From positions 1 to 55,675 of the forward strand of contig VMDK01000124.1 of NCBI GenBank assembly GCA_008080835.1: DNA of 55,675 nucleotides, written 5' to 3'. Positions 38,888-47,333 of this stretch are shown in pieces. The notes under the pieces were generated by a model. That model was not told where the DNA came from and searched no databases. It saw only the letters and a program-made list of their open reading frames with translations. The stretch's first letter is position 1; each line of letters opens with the position of its first letter. The translations under genes and the position numbers were made by a program. This DNA is from Sphingobacteriia bacterium (GTDB lineage Bacteria > Bacteroidota > Bacteroidia > NS11-12g > UBA9320).

Positions 38888-39191
38888 AAGTTCCATTTTG
38901 AATTGCGTCGTACAGATCCAGCTCGCTGAATCCATCGATCCCGAGGAGTGAATCCATACTCAATGAGCCGTCAAGGGCAAATGTGACCCCAAGGACAAGG
39001 ACGATGCTTGCCGCAGCTGCGATCGTCAGGCCTTTCATCAGAAGGAGAACCGATCTACCCGGTTTTCGCTCCGGAAGCTGATGATCAAGCTCGCTCATGA
39101 CGAGGTCAGTGAAGCTGTCGTCAAACTGATATTTCAGTCGGCCAAGTGTTTGTTCCAACTTCTGTTCTGATCGTTCATTTTTCATATCCAA
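38877..39191 (-). CDS. Putative anti-sigma factor (single TM)
   Basis: 104 aa, one central TM (LLLMKGLTIAAAASIVLVLGVTFAL), between an ECF sigma gene and a Spy-like gene, overlapping both. Confidence 0.68.
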   Translation of the reverse strand: MDMKNERSEQKLEQTLGRLKYQFDDSFTDLVMSELDHQLPERKPGRSVLLLMKGLTIAAAASIVLVLGVTFALDGSLSMDSLLGIDGFSELDLYDAIQNGTYEN

Positions 39192-39729
39192 GCTCTTTTA
39201 GAATGTGTATCATTTTATCCATAGCTCTGCTCAATCGCGACATGACAGTGCCTTCACTGATCTCCAGTACTTCAGCGGTTTCTTTTGTGGAGTGCCCTTC
39301 GATCATCCTCAAAGACACCACTGAGCGATGTTTTTCATCCAGACGATTTAAAGCGCGATGTACGATCTGGCGTTCTTCTCGGTCAACTTCTTCTGCCGGA
39401 AGAAGCATGGTTGTTTTGTCGAAATTGACGAATCGCTCCGTATCGCGCTGTTTTCCTTTGAGCGCATTGAGCGATAGATTGATCGCTATTCGGGTGATAT
39501 AGGTCTTCAGGGAGCTTCTGCCCTCGTATTTGTCGAGGAAACGGAAGGTTCTTACGAAGGTCTGCTGAGCAATGTCCGTCGTCATGTTGACATCGCCCGT
39601 CATACCCATGATCACTGAAGCAATATTGTCTTTGTATCTGTCCACGATCTGTGAAAATGCACGTTGATCGCCCGAAAGAACGCGCGCCACCAGTTCGCCG
39701 TCAGTATGTTGCTGTTCTTTCAAGTTCAA
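39175..39729 (-). CDS. ECF-type RNA polymerase sigma factor
   Basis: Region 2 'GDQRAFSQIVDRYKDNIASVIMGMTGDVNMTTDIAQQTFVRTFRFLDKYEGRSSLKTYITRIAINLSLNALK'; region 4 'LDEKHRSVVSLRMIEGHSTKETAEVLEISEGTVMSRLSRAMDKM'. Confidence 0.93.
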   Translation of the reverse strand: MNLKEQQHTDGELVARVLSGDQRAFSQIVDRYKDNIASVIMGMTGDVNMTTDIAQQTFVRTFRFLDKYEGRSSLKTYITRIAINLSLNALKGKQRDTERFVNFDKTTMLLPAEEVDREERQIVHRALNRLDEKHRSVVSLRMIEGHSTKETAEVLEISEGTVMSRLSRAMDKMIHILKELGYEK

Positions 39730-39749
39730 TGATTAGACAAACAGATATT

Positions 39750-39780
39750 CACATTCATTCCATTTTCTGAAATGAATGTG
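39750..39780. promoter_or_regulatory. 13-bp inverted repeat (1 mismatch) upstream of the ECF sigma gene
   Basis: CACATTCATTCCA-TTTTC-TGAAATGAATGTG. Confidence 0.6.
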
Positions 39781-39804
39781 GAGTAAAGATAATCGACCCG
39801 GGAT

Positions 39805-41196
39805 TTAACCGGTCACTCCAACTTCCCGATCGAAATAGATGATCTCTTCCGGACGCTTGTTTCGTATTGCTGCCTGAATGATATGCTGTATGTCGGAGTT
39901 GTGCTTTTGTGTGATCAGGCGGTCTCGAAATCCTTCCTGATCATTCACTGCAGAATTGGTGTCGAGAAAACCGTAGCCCTGGTACTGACCACCTTCGATC
40001 AAGAGAAATGATCGTTCGTCACGATGTCGGCCCTTGTCGAGTATCACATATGAGCCCGTCTCCAGAACAAAACTCGCCAGAGCATCCTCGACCCTTTGAT
40101 TGTAAGACTCAATATCTTCTTTGCCCCGACAAATACCTTTACAGATCCCGAGTTGGTAATCGAAACACTCCTTGCTGCTGGTCTGGAGCCCGCAATATTT
40201 AGAACACAGTTTGTACTGATTCACCAATTGACTCAGGAAAGTCCTTGCTTTGACCACATTGCTGAAAGCAGCGATGGCTCCCTGCATGTATTTCTTCTTC
40301 TTGGCGATCTCTAAGTGCAGTACTCCTTCCTGATCCTGGAATTTGCACAACACATAGGCATTGCTTGTGTATTTCTGAGCCCGGTTGTATTCCGGGAAAT
40401 GATTCTTGATCTCAGCGCTCTCAAGCACCAAAGCCAGCAACTCTGAACCGGTCACGGTATAACTGATATCAAAGATCTCTTTCTTCATGCGCAGTTTGCC
40501 AGGAGTAGAATCGAGGAAATGACTGTTCACGCGCTTTCGAATGTCGATCGCTTTGCCAACATAAATGACCTTGCCATCGTTATCGTGCATGTAATACACA
40601 CCGGTGAGTTCGGGCAATGAATCATACACAGAACGTTCCAGATTCGGTGGCAAGGTTGCCTCTTTACTCCGTGCATTCAACGCGTTTGTGATGTGATCTT
40701 CGGTGTCATTGTCGAGCAACAACTGCAATAGCTTCACTGTAGCTTTTGCGTCTCCGGCTGCTCGGTGTCTATCCTCGATCGTGATGCCTAAGCTCTTACA
40801 CAATTTGCCCAAGCTATAGGAGCGCAAACCCGGGAACACCTTTCTACTTGTACGAACGGTACAGAATTTCTTTCGTCGGAATTCTGCTCCGAGATCTTTG
40901 TACTCACTTCGGATGACGTTGTAATCGAAGTTGACATTATGCGCCACAAAGACGCGGTCCTTGGTAATGGAATGCAGGTCCTTCGCGATCTCGTAAAAGC
41001 GAGGAGCATCCATGACCATCTCATTCGAAATTCCTGTGAGACCTGTGATGAATGAAGGGATATGCGTCTCGGGATTCACGAGCGAAACGAACTCGTCGAC
41101 GATCTCTCGTTTCTCCGAGTCATAGACGAACACCGCCACTTCTGTGATCTTGTTCGATGCTCCGGTGGTCTCTATGTCAACTACGGCGTATTCCAA
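39805..41196 (-). CDS. DEDDh exonuclease (Pol III epsilon-like) fused to GIY-YIG nuclease domain
   Basis: 'YAVVDIETTGASNKITEVAVFVYD', 'FVAHNVNFDYNVIRSE', 'HRAAGDAKATVKLL'; then GIY-YIG 'LPELTGVYYMHDNDGKVIYVGKAIDIRKRVNSHF'. Confidence 0.92.
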   Translation of the reverse strand: MEYAVVDIETTGASNKITEVAVFVYDSEKREIVDEFVSLVNPETHIPSFITGLTGISNEMVMDAPRFYEIAKDLHSITKDRVFVAHNVNFDYNVIRSEYKDLGAEFRRKKFCTVRTSRKVFPGLRSYSLGKLCKSLGITIEDRHRAAGDAKATVKLLQLLLDNDTEDHITNALNARSKEATLPPNLERSVYDSLPELTGVYYMHDNDGKVIYVGKAIDIRKRVNSHFLDSTPGKLRMKKEIFDISYTVTGSELLALVLESAEIKNHFPEYNRAQKYTSNAYVLCKFQDQEGVLHLEIAKKKKYMQGAIAAFSNVVKARTFLSQLVNQYKLCSKYCGLQTSSKECFDYQLGICKGICRGKEDIESYNQRVEDALASFVLETGSYVILDKGRHRDERSFLLIEGGQYQGYGFLDTNSAVNDQEGFRDRLITQKHNSDIQHIIQAAIRNKRPEEIIYFDREVGVTG

Positions 41197-41255
41197 CTTG
41201 CGTGCAAGTTAAATCGGGGTTGGAAAATGAGAAAAGATAGTTGCCCACACAAATT

Positions 41256-41286
41256 GGGGATCGGGTGTCGGGTGACGGGTGTCGGG
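41256..41286 (+). repeat. G-rich TGTCGGG-type repeat / G-quadruplex motif
   Basis: GGGGATCGGGTGTCGGGTGACGGGTGTCGGG: five G-tracts with 3-4 nt loops. Confidence 0.75.
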
Positions 41287-41355
41287 ACAAAAGCAAATCG
41301 GTCAGGATCACTGTTCACTCACACTATTCACTCAAACTTCCCGCTAGGGAATTTA

Positions 41356-44300
41356 CTAGCGGTTGATCGCGTTGAAATACTCCCGCACCTTTTGCTTGTA
41401 GTAAGAGTTTAGGTCAGGTGGCAAGCTTCGGAGCAATTCCTGCTCTTTCTCTTTTTGTTTCAAATACTCTTCGATCGACGGCGGTAGCTCACGCTGGAAT
41501 TCTTGTCCTTCCTTGGACTTGCGTTGTTCGTCCTTCTCCTGCTCACGCTCCGCTTTTTCATGCTCTAAAAGACGGGTCAGGATCTCCTGTTGTCGTTCCA
41601 GAACTTGCTGACTCAAGCGCTTGTTATAAAGGTCCTGCTCCAGGTCATCCATTAGCTGTTCTGTCTGTCCGAGATTCCCGAGCTTTTTGCCCTTTCCTTC
41701 TTTTTCCAACTGAGCCTTGATGTCACGAAGTTTCTTCCGTATCGCAGCCTGCATTGCTGCGGCTTCTGCAAATTCTTTACTTCCGGGTTTCCCTTGTCCG
41801 CCCTGCTTCATACCCTGATTCATCTCCTCGAGTTGCTTCTTTAGCGATTCCTGCATTTGCCGTAGTGACTTCATCTTCTGTCCGGAACCGGACTTCTGAT
41901 TGGATCCCGGATTCTTGCAACTTCCTGCTCCTTGTTTGTTGGATTGCATCTGCTGTTGCATTTGCTCCAGACTTTCGCTGAGCATCAAGGCGAGATTGTT
42001 CAAGCTGGTCATTACATACTGCTGGTTCATGACCACCTTATTTGTGCGTCTTTCTCCCAATTCAGCCATGGTCTTGTCCATGTGCTCATTGACCTTACCG
42101 ATCTCCTTATTGATGAAATGTTCGATCTGCTTGACACGCTTGCTCAAGCTGAACAAACTGTCCTCGATCATTCTCGTATCGTCCTTGATCTTCTTTTGGA
42201 TCTGCCCCATTTCCACATAGCGCGGATTGTAATTCCGCGTGGTCTTGAACTCTTCCATCAGATCCTCCTGATCCTTGGAAACCTGGACCAGATTCTCGAG
42301 AATTTCCCGAAGGGTATTGTAGTCCTCACCTTCTTGTTGTTGCATGGCCTGCTCCATTTGCTCCTGCAGGTCCTGCGACATCTCCTTCATCCCGTCCGCG
42401 GCATCCTCTTGCTTCTGAGATGCATCGTCGCGTTTATTCTTGCCCAGATCTTTTTGGCTCTCCTTTAGGTCTTTCTGGACCTCTTCGTGCTTATCCTTTG
42501 GTTTTTCAGTGTCGAGTGGAAGCGGTCGTTCCAGATCCTTGTTCTTCTTCTCAATATCGTCGATGTCCTTTTTGACCTTGTCGAATTCCTTGTTCAGCTC
42601 TTCCTGTTTCTTATCGAGCTCTTCTTTTGCATTCTCTTTGTTCTTGGTCTCTTCACTGAGCTCCTTTTGCTTCTTGGCCAGCTTGTCAAGCTTCTCTACG
42701 GTCTCATTCACCTTTTTCTCCAACTGCAATTGCTTGAGTTGCTCGAGCATCCGATCCATTTGCTTGCTGATCTCCTTATCGGAGAAATCGAGCTCGTCCA
42801 GTTTCTCCATGAGCTCGTCTTTCTTGTTTTGCTGCATGAGCTCCTCGATCTGCTCCATCAGCTCTTTCATCTCCTCGTCCATCACCTTTTCGAACAGATC
42901 CTGCAGTTCTTCCTGCTTTTGTGCGATCTCTTCGTCGAGTTGCTTGAATTCGGATTCGCGTGTGTTATTGAGTTTGTTCTGGTCGAGGATATTCTGCATG
43001 TCCTGTTGCAGTTTTTTATGGTCCTCCAGTAGTTCCTTGACCTTCTTTTTCTCCTCCCAGGTCAGCTGCTTTTTCTCAGTCATCTTGCGCTCGAGATCTT
43101 CGAGCTCGCGATTCATCGCGTTGATACTTTTTTTGCTGTCCTTGATATCGGATTTGATCTCTTCGTTGGTCTTTTCAGTCAACGCATTCAAGTCATCCAA
43201 CGATGGTGCTTCGAAGATCTGCGACTTGGATCTGGCGCTCTTTGCGCCATTTACCCGATCGTTGTCCCACACCTCGAAATAGTACTCGATCTTGTCGCTG
43301 GCTTGTATGTTCAAGTCAGATAGGTTCCAGTAGTGGTAATAGCTCTGCACATTCGATCCTCGATTGATATGCATCACTTCGCTCTTCTCTCCTGCCTGCA
43401 CTTTTGCCTCATCATCACTTTTGAGGAATCGATATTTGAACAAGAGCTTGCTGAATCCATAGTCGTCACGGATCTCTCCCAAGAGGTATTTGATCTTAGT
43501 TCGACTGGAATCGGCCTTTTCCTCCATCGTGATCTGGGGGAAATTATCCGGGATCACCTGTACATTGAATTCCAATGAATCTCCTTTGGGAATGTTGTCA
43601 TTCCCGGTGCGAACCCGAACTCGCTTGTTATCGAGGAACTGAAGATCCAGTGAATACATATCCTCCTTTCGAGGTACTTTTTTGATCTCCGAATCGGCGA
43701 TCACATCCATGTACTGTGCGTTGCGCGCATTGAACTCCCAACGGATCTTTGTTCCGGCCGGAACTTGCAGGTCTACAGCGTTGTCGAGCTTCTCATCGGT
43801 GAGTGCCGTATAATCCGGATAGTCAAGAAACGCCTTGAAATCCAATAATGCCGGACGGGCAAGCACATCAAGTGTAAACCATTCGCTCAAAAAGCCCTCC
43901 GCCTCGAAACGCAGGTTCACATCATCAGAAAGACGCTTGATCGTATGGACGAATTCACCGGGTGACCTGCTCTTCATCTTGAAAGGATAACCTTCCAGCT
44001 CTACGTATACTTCCGATGGTATCACCTCGCCTTCTGTTCGAAGGGTCAACGTGTAATCTTCATTCTGCACTGCCTTCAGATCCGACTCGTCTAAAACGAA
44101 TCGGAAAGGAGCTTGTGGAATGAACTCTTCGTTGTATTGTACAATGCGGCGGGTGGAATCGGAGAATCCCGGCGCCACCAGGATAACCAGAAACAGAACT
44201 GCCAGTGGTATGAGGGCATATTTGAGGTATCTGACATTTGAACGCAGATCTACCGCTTGTTGAAATGGGATTGGGCGCAACTGCTCCGTTTTCTGTCGGA

Positions 44301-44730
44301 TGGCTGCGCGCAGGAGTTCGTTGTGCTGAGCAGCTTCACTTTCTTCAAGCTGCAATGTGTTCAGAAGCTTGTCTTTGATCTCAGGGAAGTGTTTCCCGAT
44401 GATCACCGCTGCCTGTTTATGATCGATGCGATTCCCCAGTCGGTACAGTTGCAATACAGGAACCACCACATACTTGAAAAGGATGGCCAGACTGAAGATC
44501 AGGAATGCAAAGAACAACCCCGTCCTGACGGTAGTGTTAAATCGACCAATGTATTCCAGGAAAGAAGTCAGAAAGAACAAACTCACCGCTCCTGCAGTGA
44601 ACCATATAAGTCCACGTAGCAATTTGTTCTTGTAATACTTTCGGGTGAAAGCATCCAACTTCTGCAATATGATCTCTTTTCCCGTTGTCAATGTTCTTTC
44701 TACTGTTGTTCTAACGCGGCATGACCGCAA
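41356..44730 (-). CDS. DUF4175-like large membrane/coiled-coil protein
   Basis: 1124 aa; two N-terminal TMs, then long Glu/Lys/Gln coiled coil. Start uncertain (ORF start is TTG). Confidence 0.75.
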   Translation of the reverse strand: MRSCRVRTTVERTLTTGKEIILQKLDAFTRKYYKNKLLRGLIWFTAGAVSLFFLTSFLEYIGRFNTTVRTGLFFAFLIFSLAILFKYVVVPVLQLYRLGNRIDHKQAAVIIGKHFPEIKDKLLNTLQLEESEAAQHNELLRAAIRQKTEQLRPIPFQQAVDLRSNVRYLKYALIPLAVLFLVILVAPGFSDSTRRIVQYNEEFIPQAPFRFVLDESDLKAVQNEDYTLTLRTEGEVIPSEVYVELEGYPFKMKSRSPGEFVHTIKRLSDDVNLRFEAEGFLSEWFTLDVLARPALLDFKAFLDYPDYTALTDEKLDNAVDLQVPAGTKIRWEFNARNAQYMDVIADSEIKKVPRKEDMYSLDLQFLDNKRVRVRTGNDNIPKGDSLEFNVQVIPDNFPQITMEEKADSSRTKIKYLLGEIRDDYGFSKLLFKYRFLKSDDEAKVQAGEKSEVMHINRGSNVQSYYHYWNLSDLNIQASDKIEYYFEVWDNDRVNGAKSARSKSQIFEAPSLDDLNALTEKTNEEIKSDIKDSKKSINAMNRELEDLERKMTEKKQLTWEEKKKVKELLEDHKKLQQDMQNILDQNKLNNTRESEFKQLDEEIAQKQEELQDLFEKVMDEEMKELMEQIEELMQQNKKDELMEKLDELDFSDKEISKQMDRMLEQLKQLQLEKKVNETVEKLDKLAKKQKELSEETKNKENAKEELDKKQEELNKEFDKVKKDIDDIEKKNKDLERPLPLDTEKPKDKHEEVQKDLKESQKDLGKNKRDDASQKQEDAADGMKEMSQDLQEQMEQAMQQQEGEDYNTLREILENLVQVSKDQEDLMEEFKTTRNYNPRYVEMGQIQKKIKDDTRMIEDSLFSLSKRVKQIEHFINKEIGKVNEHMDKTMAELGERRTNKVVMNQQYVMTSLNNLALMLSESLEQMQQQMQSNKQGAGSCKNPGSNQKSGSGQKMKSLRQMQESLKKQLEEMNQGMKQGGQGKPGSKEFAEAAAMQAAIRKKLRDIKAQLEKEGKGKKLGNLGQTEQLMDDLEQDLYNKRLSQQVLERQQEILTRLLEHEKAEREQEKDEQRKSKEGQEFQRELPPSIEEYLKQKEKEQELLRSLPPDLNSYYKQKVREYFNAINR

Positions 44731-45327
44731 TTATTTCGCGGCCTGAACTGCTTGAAGCGCTTCTTTGTATGTCACCAATTCGCCGTTGATCCTACCAACG
44801 ATGAACGCTTGTTCAAAGCCGATGTTCTTGAGATCACTCTCGAAGAGCAAAGCTTTTTTAAACGAACGAAATCTTCCAAGAAGAAGTTTGGTATTTCCGT
44901 CATACTTCTCCTGCCGCAGATTTGCCAGGTTCGCCAGGTACCGATCAAGATCGAAATCATTGAACGACCCCAATTGAACTTCAAAAAACACGCCATTTAG
45001 GTCTTCGGAGTTCTCACTCAGTATCTCATTGTCCCGACGCAATTCCGAATTCGAAATTATCAGACTATCCAGTTTCATCTGCAAGTTTTCGGTGCGCTGC
45101 GTCAAACTATCGATGACCTGCAGTCCAGTGGCTGACGAATCATTCACAGTGTCGGTGCGACTGCCAATTAATCCCCAAACCACGGCAACAAGTAAAAGCA
45201 ATCCTAAGGAGACACTTCCGATCTGCCAATTTCTCGTGCGTTTACGGTACTGATCAAGTTCCTTTTTGACGTACTCCGACTGGCGTTCGGCTTCTATGTC
45301 CCCTTCAAGTTTGAATTTGCTGGTCAT
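44731..45327 (-). CDS. SPOR-domain-like single-TM protein
   Basis: Cytosolic N-term, TM (IGSVSLGLLLLVAVVWGLIG), coiled coil, then 'VFFEVQLGSFNDFDLDRYLANLANLRQEKYDGNTKLLLGRFRSFKKALLFESDLKNIGFEQAFIVGRINGE'. Confidence 0.65.
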   Translation of the reverse strand: MTSKFKLEGDIEAERQSEYVKKELDQYRKRTRNWQIGSVSLGLLLLVAVVWGLIGSRTDTVNDSSATGLQVIDSLTQRTENLQMKLDSLIISNSELRRDNEILSENSEDLNGVFFEVQLGSFNDFDLDRYLANLANLRQEKYDGNTKLLLGRFRSFKKALLFESDLKNIGFEQAFIVGRINGELVTYKEALQAVQAAK

Positions 45328-45508
45328 GCGGTCTCAACCGACTCAGTGATCACTCGGAAATTCCTGTGCTCACTGATGTCAGGAGCAATATTAGTGCTAA
45401 TTTCGTGTTACTCAATTACATGTGGAGACAACGTGGATGGAAGTGACAAATACTCCATCTTTTGTTGATCAGTATGTACATCGTTCAAACAGACAAATCA
45501 TCTGACAT

Positions 45509-46912
45509 TTGGCAAGAAATCGTCATTACGGCCGTCTGATCGAGGATCTTGAGATCATCAGTGCCGGCGCGGAAGGAAAGAGTATAGGACGCTGGAACGA
45601 CAAGGTCGTTTTCGTGAATTACGGGGCACCCGGAGATGTTGCTGATGTCAAGGTCATCGCTAGAAAACGCAAATACCTCATCGGTGAGATCGTCAACTTG
45701 AAAAAGCGTTCGAAGCTTCGAACTGAACCAAAGTGTGCGCATTTTGGGCTTTGCGGAGGATGCAAATGGCAACATCTGACATACGAAGCTCAACTCAAAC
45801 TGAAGGCTCAGCAAGTCACAGATTCATTCCAGCGTATTGGCAAATTGGACTTCCCGGAACCCGGAGCCATTCTCGGGTCGGAGGAGACCTTTCAATACAG
45901 GAACAAGATGGAGTATACCTTCAGTGCCAGCCGATGGATACTTCAGGAAGAAGCGGATAAAGGCGATGCCATCGATAAAGACGCAGTCGGATTTCACATT
46001 CCGGGTCGCTACGATAAAGTCTTGCACATCGATACGTGCCACCTACAAAGTGAACCCACCAACGCCGTTCGCAAATGGTTTTACGACGCTGCCAAAGAGC
46101 GAAATCTGTCCTTTTACAATATTCGTGAACATCAGGGTTTGCTGAGAAATCTGATCCTGCGGAACACCATCGACGGACAATGGATGATCATCGTGATCTT
46201 CGGAGAGGAAGATCAGGGAAGGGCTGAACTTCTGGATGCTTTTTGCGAAGATTTTCCCGAGATCGGAAATGTCCTGTATGTCATTAATACCAAGCAGAAC
46301 GATACCATTTACGATCTGGATGTAGAGGTACACAAAGGTCAGGATCACATCATTGAGACCATTGGTGATCGCTCGTTCAAGATCCGCGCAAAATCATTCT
46401 TTCAGACCAACCCACGTCAAGCCAAAACATTGTACGATGTGACCAAAGAATTTGCCAACGTCCAAAAAGGTGAAGTACTGTACGATTTGTACTGCGGAAC
46501 CGGCACGATAGGATTGTATCTATCCGAAAACGCCGGTAAGATCGTTGGAGTGGAAAGTGTCGAACAAGCCATTCAGGATGCCTACGAAAATGCACGAATG
46601 AATGGAGTGGAGAACACCGCTTTTGAAGTTGGTGACATGCGCAAGGTGTTCGATTCCGGTTTTATCGAAAAGCATGGAGCACCTCATGTGATCGTGACCG
46701 ATCCACCGAGAAGCGGAATGCACAAGGATGTGGTGGACCAGATCAATAAGTCCGGAGCTGATCGGGTTGTGTATGTGAGTTGCAACGTGGCCACTCAGGC
46801 CCGTGATCTGGATCTGATGCGAGATCATTATCGCATTGTAAAAGTGCAACCTGTCGACATGTTCCCACATACGCATCACGTGGAAAATGTGGTACTCTTG
46901 CAAAAGATCTAA
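45509..46912 (+). CDS. rlmD: 23S rRNA (uracil(1939)-C(5))-methyltransferase RlmD-like
   Basis: TRAM-like N-term, CxxxxxxCGGCKWQHL cluster, 'YDLYCGTGTIGLYLSENAGKIVGVE', 'DPPRSGMHKDVVDQI', 'VYVSCNVATQARDL'; TTG start. Confidence 0.93.
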   Translation: MARNRHYGRLIEDLEIISAGAEGKSIGRWNDKVVFVNYGAPGDVADVKVIARKRKYLIGEIVNLKKRSKLRTEPKCAHFGLCGGCKWQHLTYEAQLKLKAQQVTDSFQRIGKLDFPEPGAILGSEETFQYRNKMEYTFSASRWILQEEADKGDAIDKDAVGFHIPGRYDKVLHIDTCHLQSEPTNAVRKWFYDAAKERNLSFYNIREHQGLLRNLILRNTIDGQWMIIVIFGEEDQGRAELLDAFCEDFPEIGNVLYVINTKQNDTIYDLDVEVHKGQDHIIETIGDRSFKIRAKSFFQTNPRQAKTLYDVTKEFANVQKGEVLYDLYCGTGTIGLYLSENAGKIVGVESVEQAIQDAYENARMNGVENTAFEVGDMRKVFDSGFIEKHGAPHVIVTDPPRSGMHKDVVDQINKSGADRVVYVSCNVATQARDLDLMRDHYRIVKVQPVDMFPHTHHVENVVLLQKI

Positions 46913-46922
46913 AACGAATCTC

Positions 46923-47315
46923 ATGGCTATTTCACAAGAAGATCTACTCAAAGCACTCAAAGCAGACCTCATCGTCTACAAGGAACTGATCCGAGAGACA
47001 TCGGCGGAAATGATCTCGAATGGATATACGTCTTATCCGATCTTCGTAGCCCATGTTGTTCCCCTGGGATTGGGAGAGACCATTGTTGATCGGGAAGAGA
47101 TCGGAACAACATTCAGTATCCGTGCATCGACGCTGGAGGAATTCGTAGAGAAAGGGCTCATCAAAGCCGATCGGACCGATCTGTTCAAACAATCGTTCCG
47201 TGATCCGGCGAAATTCATGAGCGTCTTTCTCATTTCGGAGCGCGGTGGGAATGTGGTGTTCCTTCCGTTTGACAGTGAATCAGAGTCGGACGAACCGAAA
47301 GCCTCACAGAATTGA
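46923..47315 (+). CDS. Conserved hypothetical protein
   Basis: MAISQEDLLKALKADLIVYKELIRETSAEMISNGYTSYPIFVAHVVPLGLGETIVDREEIGTTFSIRASTLEEFVEKGLI...; good coding context between two solid genes. Confidence 0.7.
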   Translation: MAISQEDLLKALKADLIVYKELIRETSAEMISNGYTSYPIFVAHVVPLGLGETIVDREEIGTTFSIRASTLEEFVEKGLIKADRTDLFKQSFRDPAKFMSVFLISERGGNVVFLPFDSESESDEPKASQN

Positions 47316-47333
47316 TATAGCATTGTAGGTAGA

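Noticed and set aside
42440-43282. 280-aa Ser/Phe/Leu-rich plus-strand ORF (and related 41932, 42487 ORFs)
   Set aside because: Antisense shadow of the Glu/Lys/Gln-rich coiled coil of the DUF4175-like gene; composition is what reverse-complemented coiled-coil codons produce.
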